This document shows, piece by piece, positions 21,483 to 31,725 of a stretch of 37,500 nucleotides of DNA. Under the pieces are notes generated by a model. It was not told the origin of the DNA, searched no databases, and was given only the letters and a program-made list of their open reading frames with translations. Where the stretch lies: positions 1 through 37,500 of the forward strand of contig RPFO01001301.1 of the NCBI GenBank assembly GCA_009746045.1, in the 5' to 3' direction. Numbering within the stretch: the first letter of the stretch is position 1; every line of letters begins with the position of its first letter. This DNA is from Mesostigma viride. Its lineage: Eukaryota > Streptophyta > Mesostigmatophyceae > Mesostigmatales > Mesostigmataceae. The position numbers were made by a program, and so were the translations under genes.

Positions 21483-22543
21483 CCCATTATGTTTTCCTTT
21501 CAGGTTGAAGGCTAGCGACTTCAAGCCTGATCCTGCCCAGCTAGGAGACTGACTCCAAGCTGACTGAGGTGCTGAGCAACTGACACCCATACTGCAACAT
21601 CTGGACTGAAAAAGATGGGCCCCAGAACTCGTGCAATACTTGTGATGGCATCACGTTTAGCTCAACATGCCCGGGGAGTTCCTCCTCCTCGCGAGCTCAC
21701 AAGGGAGATAGCTATGCCTGTCTGCCTATCCAGGGAGTGCATCACCAGCCAAGAGAGCCATTGTAAAAATGCCAAGGTAACCGTTTAAGAGGTTCCATGT
21801 TGTTCCATCATCATCGCCCACTCAGAGAAAAATACCCAGCCAGGCTGGGTCAACTGAGCTCAGGTTACCTGCAACCTGAGGAGTGACAGTGGACAGGTTT
21901 ATTGCACCCTGCACTGTCCATGTTGTACCTGCACAACATGTGAGGACCAGCCACCCCTGCCCTGCACAGAGGGGGCTGAAGTCCTAGTGACAGGTGACAG
22001 GACTATGACATCCTGGACCTGGCCACATTGCACCTGCACAACGTGTGAGACCAGCCACCCCTGCCCTGCACATGGGTGACTGAAGTCCTGGTGACAGGTG
22101 ACAGGAATATTTCATCCTGCACCTGTGCTGAGCACGTTGTACTAGACAACATGACAGCACCCATGCCTTTACTGCCACTGAACAGTAAGGCCAGGTGGCC
22201 CAGGATATCCACAGTGAACTGGGGTCCTGGGTAACCACCTGTCAAGGGAGCTTTGACCCTCCACTTGAATGGGGGCACCTGAGCCACTGAGCTCAAGGCC
22301 AATCCACCAAGGCATACGCCCTAGTGATAAAGGTGTGAGATACATCCCATGCCCACCTATGAAGGTGTGCATAACGAAATTCCATGGTGTTGAAAAAATC
22401 AAAACAGATTTTATTGGGCATAGGGCACGCAGATGTATGAAAACAGACTCCAACCAACCCCCTTGCTGGAAGCCACAACCTACCCCTTGGACCTGCCCAA
22501 GGGGTACTGGGTGACCTAGGCGGCCCTGGTGAACAGGACCCTG
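21483..22543 (-). other. Retroelement 3' non-coding region with a 105-bp duplication
   Basis: About 1,060 bp lie between the RNase H stop and the 3' LTR, unusually long for Copia elements. Two diverged units start at 21928 and 22033 (CCTGCACAAC-TGTGAG, CCAGCCACCCCTGCCCTGCA, AAGTCCT-GTGACAGGTGACAGG). Short ORFs on both strands show no known envelope or other domain. Confidence 0.6.
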
Positions 22544-24332
22544 CTAGGCGTCCCCCCTATGGGGCAGGGTTGCCTGCTTGCCATAGGGGTTCATCAAGTG
22601 GTACAACAGCTGATATTGTTCAGCTGCCTGCTGAGGCACTTTAGTGAGTGCATCAGCAGCGTTGTGTTTGTCCTCCACGTGACGGGTGGACTCCCAGTAG
22701 GTGGACTCCTGTTTCAGGACCACCCAGTCAAGATCAGTGTGGACAGCATAGGGGTTAGCAAGGAAACTGAGGACTGACTGACTGTCAGTGAGCAAGTGTG
22801 CCACCACCCCAGCATTGCTGCCTGCTTGCATCTGCAACCAAACCAGCACATGATTCAAGTACCTGGCATGAAGCACTGCTGACACCACTGCCCTGCACTC
22901 AGCAGCATTGCTGCTGACAGCCTTGCGTCTATGCAACCGGCTGTACCATGAAATGAGAGACAAGGGTGCATCATCATTCTGCACAAAATACAAGCCTGAC
23001 TCCCTTGCCTGCAACTTGGTAATCTGCCTGGACTCCATGGAACTATCCATCATAGCTTGGATGTGAATGGTTTTGTGGAGATCCAAGGAGTGCAAGATAA
23101 GGGGAGGGCCTTCCTGGAGAGTTTTGGTGATGGCTTTGTGACCTACTTGCATCAAGACATCATCATCAACTCTGCTAACCACAGCCAGGTGAGGTGCACA
23201 CGTTGAGCACAACCACCCCAGCTTGCCTCTAATGGTAGGACAGGCTCCAGGTTTGATTTTTGTTTGCAAAACCTCCAAGCAGCTGTGCATGTAATCATTG
23301 GGAGAGTAAAGTGCACACACCCACTGGTTTTGATGCTGCTGGAGTTGTAACATTGTGCCACAAAATTTTATGGCAGTGGTGCCCAGCTCTACTTGCTTGC
23401 CAATCTCAAAATGCTGTGACACTTGTTGAATAAAATCATCCACAGCACGCCTTGGCCCAGCAATCAGCTGATCATCCCCATGCCACACAAAGGTGAGAAT
23501 GCCATGAGGGTGTGGGACCACAAAGAAGCAAGGGTCTATGTCATCATATCTAGCCCCTAGCTTTTCAAACACAGCCTGAGCTGACATCCTGAAAATGCGA
23601 GGAGCTGATTGCAGCCCTTCAACACCTATGTTAGCTTTCAGGTACTGCTGAGGGATGTGTTTTGCCCAAACTCTGGGAGTGGAGACTACATACACCTGAC
23701 CATGCCACACTTGTTGTGCTATCTCAGGTGAGCCTTTCAGGAAAGCCCTTTTAATGTCTGTAGCCTTACATACATAGTCATCCCCATCATTGAGATGACC
23801 CACAAAGACAGACAGCAAGATTTTTAGGGATGTTTGCTGAATGCCTGGCGTGTACAACTCTGCCTCTGTCAGATCAGTGGTGCCCTTGAACTCTGTCACA
23901 CAAGGTCTAGCATGAAAATGACTGACCCATCTGCTGCTGGCTTATGTTTACACACAAACTTCAGGCGCAAGTGCTTGCACCCTGCAGGCTTTTTGTCAAT
24001 AGGTGTGACAGGGGAGTATGAGAAGGACTAAGAGGATCTGGCACTACCCATTCTTCCCTGGCCTTGTTAAAGGCCTCCACCCATTTTAGGAATCCTATGT
24101 GTGTGCGACAGTCTTGCTCTATCTGTTCATAAGAAAGAGGAGACATTTTAGCCACATCATGCTTGCCCAATCCAAATGAGTTGGGATGAAGTTTTTGGTT
24201 GTGAACCAAGTCTGCCACACAGGGTTCTTGCCCTGGGGCATACTTGGGTGTAGCAAATTTTACAGAAGCAATGTTGGTGTTAAGAAGTTTTTCAAGAGAA
24301 ATTTTGAAATGATTCAGATCAACACCACCCAT
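22544..24332 (-). CDS. pol: Pol: reverse transcriptase and RNase H, frame-disrupted
   Basis: The main frame (23899 to 22544, 451 residues) holds the RT palm, with motif ATDIKRAFLKG (Asp 48) and the catalytic box VWHGDDQLIAG (Asp 142-143; His-Gly replaces the usual Tyr-Val). An RNase H domain follows with candidate acidic residues Asp 284, Glu 333 (SSNAAECRAV), Asp 371 (TDSQSV) and Asp 415 (NAADALTK). The N-terminal RT part begins in another frame at 24332 (MGGVDLNHF). It reaches the palm through two single-base losses, at a CCCC run near 24011 and a TTTT run near 23919, which restore the conserved LRLKFVCKHKPAADGS stretch. These enzymes copy element RNA to DNA and remove the RNA strand. Confidence 0.88.
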
Positions 24333-25012
24333 GTCCTGGATGGATAGTCTATCACTGGAGATGAGACACCAGGGTAACAGAGAAAAGGATCCCCCAACAA
24401 AGCATTCCCTTTATAACCTTCCAATACCTGAAAAGGAGTGGGGATACCGAGTATAGTCAACATGACCTGACCTAATACCTTGAGGGATGACTGCCCTGAG
24501 AAATCAGCCACATGGTGCCAGGGTGAAGGTTCCAAAGGCAAATGGGGCACAGCCAGGGCACTGATAATGCTGACCTGGGCTTGTGTGTCCACTGCAACCA
24601 TAAATGGGCTATTGTCATTCTGCCCAACCTTCCCCACCTTAGCTGATCCTGCAGCAGTTTGAGCTTTGGCTCTATGAGCTGCTTGTAAAATGCGAACAGC
24701 GTCTGCTAGGCTGCGTTTGGAAGGTGCAGCTAGTGGCTGAGCTATGTTCACACTTGTAGAGGTGATAGGTTGCTGATCACCTGTTTTGCCAATGTGACCC
24801 TCTGCTGCAGGGGGCCAATCCTGCAGTGACTGCCTGCAATCATCAAGGGTGACCTGGGTGTCACAGTGGGTGTGGCTCTCACACTCACCAGTGGGTGTTC
24901 CAAACAACCACTCACTGGGCAACGCTGGGATGCCAGGCAACTGTACAGGGCTGTCGGCCAACAGCTCTTCCTCCTCTGCCACGTCTGACACAGTTGGAAA
25001 ATACAATTTCAT
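24314..25012 (-). CDS. pol: Retropepsin-like aspartic protease domain placed after integrase
   Basis: 232 residues. The first 130 are acidic to low-complexity. The retropepsin fold signature follows: FMVAVDTQAQVSII (candidate catalytic Asp 142; usual DTGA/DSGA here reads DTQA), then LKVLGQVMLTI and GNALLGDPFL (the ILGxDFL-like strand). The ATG overlaps the integrase stop (ATGA at 25012-25009), and the end overlaps the RT frame by 19 bases. Both joins are also what a single lost base in one continuous polyprotein would give. Retropepsins cut the Gag-Pol polyprotein; the changed Gly makes activity uncertain. Confidence 0.75.
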   Translation of the reverse strand: MKLYFPTVSDVAEEEELLADSPVQLPGIPALPSEWLFGTPTGECESHTHCDTQVTLDDCRQSLQDWPPAAEGHIGKTGDQQPITSTSVNIAQPLAAPSKRSLADAVRILQAAHRAKAQTAAGSAKVGKVGQNDNSPFMVAVDTQAQVSIISALAVPHLPLEPSPWHHVADFSGQSSLKVLGQVMLTILGIPTPFQVLEGYKGNALLGDPFLCYPGVSSPVIDYPSRTWVVLI

Positions 25013-25980
25013 CCTGTGAGGTGAACACCTGTGAATTTTCCCGTGTCATTGTGTTTAACTAACACTGTCCTGCCAGTGGTGTTAAACTTTAGGATGGTGG
25101 CTGGCCCATGCCAGGTACCCACCTTGCCTAGTCCCGACTCCTTGTAGAATAGGACCTGATCCCCTTCTCTGAAGGTGGGACGTGGATGCTTTGCATCCTT
25201 GACAGCTAACCTGCTAGCTGTCTGTGCTCGCTGTGCGTTGTAGAGGGCTAGTACCTCAGGTGGATAAATGCCTGCATGCAATCCATCTGGTGTAATGACC
25301 ACCCCTTGTGGGGTTTTCATGAGTGGCCTCCTGTTGAGGACTTGGCACAACCTGGTGGACCACAGAGCTCTGTCAGCATATGACCCACTGTCAGCCAGCA
25401 GATTGCCATCTTCTTTGGCTACAAGGGTTTTAATGGACCTGATGGCCCTTTCAATAATGCCTTGCCTCTCATGATCTTCTAGCCCAGCCAGATCAATAGC
25501 CTCACACCCTGGTTCATTGGCAAGACACGTGAACTGCTGATCCAGTAACAATGCCTCCACAGGGTAGTACCTGGCCTGAGCAATCAAGAGAGCCCTGAGC
25601 AACTGTGTCTTGTCCATTCCAGGTAATGGTTCAATGGTTGTGTACCTTGACCATGCATCTTTAAGTGCCAAGTAAGATTGTCCTTTGATATGAAAGACAT
25701 CTCCTACCACCCTGCCCTTGCTCTTAGGTGGGGTAGCTACATGCCACTTAGGGGGTTTGGGTGCATTGAACTGACAATGCTGGCAGTGGGATCTGACCAC
25801 CTGGCATGCACGTCTGAGTGCTGCCCCCCCTATTGCTGCTGCCACCACCTCTGCACTCACTTCATGCCCATAAAGGAAATGCAACTGCAAAGCAAGCTCC
25901 TGAAAACTGATCTGAGCATCCTCTGGGGGACACTCTGCACACCTTGGGAACCATAGATGTGAAGGTTGGTTTAGAGACAT
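25009..25980 (-). CDS. pol: Pol: DDE integrase
   Basis: 323 residues. The HHCC zinc-binding N-domain has His 34, His 39, Cys 66 and Cys 69 (LHFLYGHE, SHCQHC). The core has Asp 94 (VVGDVFHIKG), Asp 147 (ALLLDQQF) and Glu 177 (RQGIIERAIRSIK), with about 29 residues between the last two, shorter than the common 35. The C-terminal part (FREGDQVLFYKESG, TWHGPATILKFN) resembles the SH3-like DNA-binding end of retroelement integrases. The frame overlaps the end of gag by 119 bases in a +1 relation. Inserts element DNA into the genome. Confidence 0.9.
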   Translation of the reverse strand: MSLNQPSHLWFPRCAECPPEDAQISFQELALQLHFLYGHEVSAEVVAAAIGGAALRRACQVVRSHCQHCQFNAPKPPKWHVATPPKSKGRVVGDVFHIKGQSYLALKDAWSRYTTIEPLPGMDKTQLLRALLIAQARYYPVEALLLDQQFTCLANEPGCEAIDLAGLEDHERQGIIERAIRSIKTLVAKEDGNLLADSGSYADRALWSTRLCQVLNRRPLMKTPQGVVITPDGLHAGIYPPEVLALYNAQRAQTASRLAVKDAKHPRPTFREGDQVLFYKESGLGKVGTWHGPATILKFNTTGRTVLVKHNDTGKFTGVHLTG

Positions 25981-26282
25981 AATCTTCTGAAACCAGCTGT
26001 AGCACCTTTCCAGAACTGCTCACTGCTCTGACAGTGGGGCATGCAGATGAAAGAGGTGAAGCAGGCACACTCAAGCCAGCATGAGAGGGAGACTCACACT
26101 TCTTGCCGTAAGGAGGCCGCTTGCAGTCCTTGGGGTCACCGTGGGGCGGCCCGTGGCACTTGTGGCACAGGACGTCCAAATGCCCCAGCTCGTCCACGTT
26201 CTTGCGGCAGGTGGGCCGCAGGTGGTACTTCATGCCACAGCGGGTGCACCGCTGAGAAGACTTGTCCTCCTTGTCCTGCTTC

Positions 26283-26353
<71 letters not shown>

Positions 26354-28990
26354 GCTGGAGCTGCCCCCCTTGGAGGGAGACTGCCCCTTACCCTTGCCCT
26401 TGCCCCAGCCCCTGCCCTTGCCCTTGCCCTTGCCCTTGCCCTTGCCCTTAAACATTTGTCCCAGCAGGGACTTGACTTCTGCCATAGTGACAGGTCTCTT
26501 GCTCCTGTCTTCCCTCTCCCTATCCTCCTCCTCCCTCTCTTCCCCCCTGACCCTCTTTACAGAGGTGCCCATGGCCCCCTGGCTAAGGGGAGCCAAGGCC
26601 AGCTTGATATAATCCAATGCCTCCTTCATGTCCTCCCAGTACTTTGCCATTCCTGTGGCAAGCATAGCGTAGGTGTTTTTGTCAAGTTTGAGTTTCTCAA
26701 GGAAGGAACGCAGCAAGAACTTGTGATCTAGCTGCTGGACATCAGGACGTGCTTTGATGGCTAGCTCATATTTCTTTGTCTCAGCCACATAGTCCACTGA
26801 TGTGACCCTGTATTCCTCTACCCACCTGAATGCCCCATAGATGTCCACAGATGAGGGGGTGGAGAGGAGGTCAGTTAGCTCCTTCATGAAAGCCTCCCAA
26901 ACTGCCCTAGCCTGCGTGTCCTGCCACTTGGGATACCTACGCTGGAAGACAAGAATGAGATTCTGAATCTGAGAAGAGGACTGATGGTAGAAATCCCCCT
27001 GCATGAGAGATCCAAACCAATTCTTGACATTCAGTTCCTCCCTAGCCAGCTGCAGAGAGAGAAGTGCATGATTCCCCTGCTCCCTAGTATACCCCTCAGG
27101 CAGCCCCCTGACATTAATCCTATCCACAGGACGGTTTTCATTGTAAGTGGGCAACCTAGAGGGGGATGCAGGGGGAGAGGGAGAAGATGGTGTTGCTGCT
27201 GCAGCATTCACAGGAGAGACCTGCTGAGAGGGAAGTGCTACTTGAGTGAGCTGAGCAGGATGGGCAAACATGGGCTGTGTAGGAGGGTTAGACAACATAG
27301 GGGTGGGCTGGGTGGGGGTGTGAGTGTGTGTCACTTCCCGCCTCCTGCTGCGGGCCTCCTCCCAATCATGGAAGGTGGGAGAGAGGGACACTTCATCGTC
27401 AGTAGGGTTAGTAAGATCATGATGCAACCAGGTAGGCAGAGTTAGCCACCTACCCGCCCCCTCAGGATGGCGTTGTGCAGGAGCTCCAGCACGCACCAGA
27501 CGCACCCTGCTGCCCTGCACCCTCCTCCCTGAGAGGAGAGCCTGCAGGGCAGGCAGCAGGTCGTCGCACACCCTGCGTGTGCCCTCTTGGAGGTTGGGCA
27601 GGCCCAGGATGTGCGTGATGATTGCACACACCAGGCTGCCCGCCTCCGCGACGTGCATCTGCTGGCTCCTGTCGGCCAGCCCACGGAAGGAGGCTGTGGC
27701 TGTCTGTATGGCACGCCACACGGCCTCATCACCAGGGTGATGAAGTCGCGACCTTGCAGGTCGCCCTCCAGCAGTGCTGGTTGCTGCCCAGCTGCGGTGG
27801 GACCCTGGGCCCCTCCGGCCCTGCCAGGGACTTGTCCTTGTTGCGACTAGAGGGGGCCTGCCCCCCAGAGCCGCTGGAGGTGCCCGTGACACCCTCCATG
27901 GGGGCTGCATCCCCCGCCAGCGCCGGAGGCGCCGGCGTCGCTGCCGGGGTCCCTGCGACCCCGGGCGCTTGTGTCGCCGCCGGGGTCCCTGCGACCCCGG
28001 TGGCCTCCTCAGCCACCTGGCCCCCCACGCTGGGCGGGGGAGCCTGCGGCTGAGGTTGGACCCTCTGACCTGCCAGAGGGTCCTGGGTGGCTTCACCACC
28101 CATGGGCGTGTTGGGGGCGTCTGCCGCCCCGCGCCCGTCGCAGGCGGCATCGCAGCCGCCTCACGCCTATCCGGGCCCCAGCCAACTGGCGTGACTTGGG
28201 GCCACGCGGCAACGGAGTCAGCGGATCTCCGGTCGGGCGACCACGCGCAGCGCCTCTCTCTGGCGCTGCCTGGACGCCCACTGATCAACAGTGCCGGGAT
28301 TGTGCCTCGGCCGATTGGCGAAACAGTACAGCCAAACTGCCACCTGAACCAGAGAACTGCATCCTCAAGACGCCCCTCGATCAGCGTGCACCCGATGAAC
28401 CTCTATCGCGTGCATCTCCTCATCTGGAAGCATCTGAAAACGTTGACGTAAGATCCGGCCGTTCACGAAATGAACGCCGGGATGTCGTCCTCCCCAAGGG
28501 GAGAAAATGGGGGGGCGCCCGAACGCGACCGGGGGCGGAACATGTTCCCCATACCGGTCAATGTCCATGGTGGCCATCTGTCGGCCCACGGAAAGGTTGC
28601 CAGACGTCGCAGGTGTCTGCGACGAAAGCTCAAGCGAAGGCCATGGCCTCGCAGGCGGCACCTCGCCATCCTCCTCGGAGGAATCACTCCGCTCACGACC
28701 CCCGTCACCTGCGACGGGGGAACGTCGTGCCCGGGGGACCTGCCCCCCAGGTGCCATGGCGGACGAACCGCCAGTGGCAAACGGACGCCGCTCGCCATCC
28801 CCCGGGCGCCGGGCCCCACCTGCGGGCCCCGACGCCTGGGTTGGTCAGCGACCACCGTGCGGAAGGTGACGTTGGGCGTCACCCTCGCATCGGTGGTGGA
28901 GGGCGTGCCCTCCGGCGAAAGGCGGGGTGAGGTGCGCCTGGCAGGCGCCTTCCCCTTGTTGTTGCCGTTGTTGTTGTTGTTAGAAGCCAT
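25862..28990 (-). CDS. gag: Gag-like protein with CCHC zinc knuckle, frame-disrupted 5' part
   Basis: The probable start is ATG at 28990 (MASNNNNNGNNKGKAP), 46 bp after the 5' LTR. The GC-rich first third shifts frame several times: 28990-28500, then 28757-28365 (MATMDIDRYGEHVPPPVAFG), then mixed frames around 28290-27720. From about 27,700 one frame runs to 25,862. It contains a capsid-like helical region (LQLAREELNVKNWFGSL to LEKLKLDKNTY), a KGKGKG-type basic tract, a long Asn run, and a zinc knuckle CTRCGMKYHLRPTC (C-x2-C-x4-H-x4-C) followed by a variant CHKCHGPPHGDPKDC. These are nucleic-acid-packaging features of Gag. Confidence 0.85.
26282..26354 (-). repeat. (AAC)n microsatellite encoding poly-Asn in Gag
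   Basis: About 24 AAC codons on the minus strand (TTG on plus) form an uninterrupted Asn tract between the KGKGKG basic segment and the zinc knuckle. Triplet-unit expansion keeps the frame. Confidence 0.97.
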
Positions 28991-29017
28991 ATCTTTTTTT
29001 TGATTGTAAAAAAAAAT

Positions 29018-29035
29018 ATCGAACTTTTCAGTCCA
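29018..29035 (-). promoter_or_regulatory. Primer binding site of the retroelement
   Basis: On the element strand, TGGACTGAAAAGTTCGA follows directly after the 5' LTR. The starting TGG would pair with the CCA end of a tRNA. I could not identify which tRNA. Assigned by position and the TGG start. Confidence 0.6.
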
Positions 29036-29490
29036 AGTTGGATGGAGAGCTAGGGACGACGAACAACGACGAAAGCTGAGAGCGAGTGATGATTGTATTA
29101 CAATAATACAATACGAGAGCGATGAAAGCTGAGGGCTCAGAATGGAACTGGGCAAACTCGGGTGCTGTGGCACTCCCCAGTGCTGCGCCTATATGCCTAT
29201 GGCGGTGCTACCTGCAGCACTCACCAGTGGACAACTGTACACTGCAATGCCATGCGACCACGTCACTAGCAACCAGCTAAGACTCGGCCCGTCAGGCCCG
29301 GCTACACCGGACCTGGCGGGTCGATCTAGCACCTAGGAACAGTCTGGCACTAACTGCACGTCAGTCCACCTGACGCCTCAGTACCGTACACCCTGCCGTA
29401 CAGTACTGAGGTGTCCCGCTCAGCCGCGGTAGGCAATACGCGGCGCGCAGGCCGGAAATCCGTGTGTCAGCCTAAGCATCTCATCTAACT
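29036..29490 (-). repeat. 5' LTR of the Copia-like element
   Basis: 455 bp, same length as the 3' LTR. It should carry the element promoter; no clear TATA box was picked out. Followed by CCAAC (29491-29495) and the satellite. Confidence 0.93.
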
Positions 29491-31725
29491 CCAACCATGT
29501 ACGTAGACAAACCATGATGACACCATGGGAGCCTGAATCCTCATCATTTACTATTCCTTGACATCCATGTACGTAGGCCAGCCATGATGACACCAATGGA
29601 GCCTGAATCCTCTTCATTTTTTTTATGAGAGGATTCAGGTTACATAAATGCCAACCATGTAGGTAGACAAGCCATGATGACACCATGGGAGCCTGAATCC
29701 TCATCATTAAATACATAAATGCCATCCATGTACGTAGACGGGCCATGATGACACCATGGGAGCCTGAATCCTCATCATTAATTACATAAATGCCATCCAT
29801 GTACGTACACGGGCAATGATGACACCATGGGAGCCTGAATCCTCATCATTAATTACATAAATGCCATTCATGTACGTAGACGGGCCATGATGACACCATG
29901 GGAGCCTGAATCCTCATCATTTTTTTTTCTTTGACATCCATGTACGTGGACGGGCCATGATGACACCATGGGAGCCTGAATCCTCATCATTTTTTTTGAG
30001 AGGATTCAGGTTACATAAATGCCAACCATGTAGGTAGACAAGCCATGATGACACCATGGGAGCCTGAATCCTCATCATTTACTATTCCTTGACATCCATG
30101 TACGTAGCCCAGCCATGGAGACACCATGGGAGCCTGAATCCTCCTCATTAATTACATAAATGCCAACCATGTACGTAGACAAACCATGATGACACCATGG
30201 GAGCCTGAATCCTCATCATTTACTATTCCTTGACATCCATGTACGTAGGCCAGCCATGATGACACCAATGGAGCCTGAATCCTCTTCATTTTTTTTATGA
30301 GAGGATTCAGGTTACATAAATGCCAACCATGTAGGTAGACAAGCCATGATGACACCATGGGAGCCTGAATCCTCATCATTAAATACATAAATGCCATCCA
30401 TGTACGTACACGGGCAATGATGACACCATGGGAGCCTGAATCCTCATCATTAATTACATAACTGCCATTCATGTACGTAGACGGGCCATGATGACACCAT
30501 GGGAGCCTGAATCCTCATCATTTTTTTTTCTTTGACATCCATGTACGTGGACGGGCCATGATGACACCATGGGAGCCTGAATCCTCATCATTTTTTTTAT
30601 GAGAGGATTCAGGTTACATAAATGCCAACCATGTAGGTAGACAAGCCATGATGACACCATGGGAGCCTGAATCCTCATCATTAAATACATAAATGCCATC
30701 CATGTATGTAGACGGGCCATGATGACACCCTGGGAGCCTAAATCCTCATCATTAATTACAAAATCGCCATCCATGTACGTAGACGGGCCATGATGACACC
30801 ATGGGAGCCTGAATCCTCATCATTTACTATTCCTTGACATCCATGTACGTACACGGGCCATGATGACACCATGGGAGCCTGAATCCTCATCATTTTTTTT
30901 TCTTTGCCATCCATGTACATACGTAGGCCAGCCATGATGACACCAATGGAGCCTGAATCCTCATCATTAATTACATACATGCCATCCATGTACGTAGACG
31001 GGCCATGATGACACCAATGGAGCCTGAATCCTCATCATTAATTACATAAATGCCAACCATGTACATACACGGGCAATGATGACACCATGGGAGCCTGAAT
31101 CCTCATCATTTTTTTTTTCTTTGACATCCATGTACATACGTAGGCCAGCCATGATGACACCAATGGAGCCTGAATCCTCATCATTAATTACATACATGCC
31201 ATCCATGTACGTAGACAAGCCATGATGACACCATGGGAGCCTGAATCCTCATCATTTACTATTCCTTGACATCCATGTACGTAGGCCAGCCATGATGACA
31301 CCAATGGACTCAGCCTGAATCCTCATCATTTTTTTTATGAGAGGATTCAGGTTACATAAATGCCAACCATGTAGGTAGACAAGCCATGATGACACCATGG
31401 GAGCCTGAATCCTCATCATTAATTACATAAATGCCATCCATGTACGTAGACGGGCCATGATGACCCCATGCCAGGAGCCTAAATCCTCCTCATTAATTAC
31501 ATAAATGCCATCCATGTACGTAGACGGGCCATGATGACCCCATGCCAGGAGCCTAAATCCTCATCATTAATTACAAAATCGCCATCCATGTACGTAGACA
31601 AGCCATGATGACACCATGGGAGCCTGAATCCTCATCATTAATTACATACATGCCATCCATGTACGTAGACAAGCCATGATGACCAAATGGGAGCCTGAAT
31701 CCTCATCATTAGTTACATAAATGGA
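29491..31725 (+). repeat. About 71-bp satellite array, block 3
   Basis: Continues block 2 in the same phase after the retrotransposon. The junction at 29860-29880 (ATGCCATTCATGTACGTAG) is an unoccupied version of the site that holds the short element at 16,918. 30,144-30,900 closely parallels 19,200-19,800. The last monomers (31,440-31,560) carry a CCATGCCAGGAGCC variant. Confidence 0.95.

Larger units (their letters stand above)
21028..29490 (-). mobile_element. Complete Copia-like LTR retrotransposon, 8,463 bp
   Basis: Two 455-bp direct LTRs (21028-21482 and 29036-29490) differ by about 10 substitutions and no indels (about 2 percent). Each has short imperfect inverted ends AGTTGGAT/ATCTAACT. 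A CCAAC target duplication flanks it (21023-21027 and 29491-29495). Genes are on the minus strand in the order gag, integrase, protease-like, reverse transcriptase, RNase H. Integrase before reverse transcriptase and the RNase H style place it near Ty1/Copia, but the protease-like domain sits after the integrase. The uninterrupted target survives at 16541-16550 (single CCAAC at 16543-16547). Several frame changes across gag and pol suggest a defective copy or assembly errors. Confidence 0.93.

Noticed and set aside
26041-26731. Plus-strand Val/Leu/Cys-rich ORFs inside gag
   Set aside because: Shadow frames of the minus-strand AAC and KGKGKG tracts.
27774-28930. Long plus-strand ORFs opposite gag
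   Set aside because: GC-rich sequence lacks stops on both strands; the peptides are Pro/Arg-rich without motifs and lie antisense to gag.
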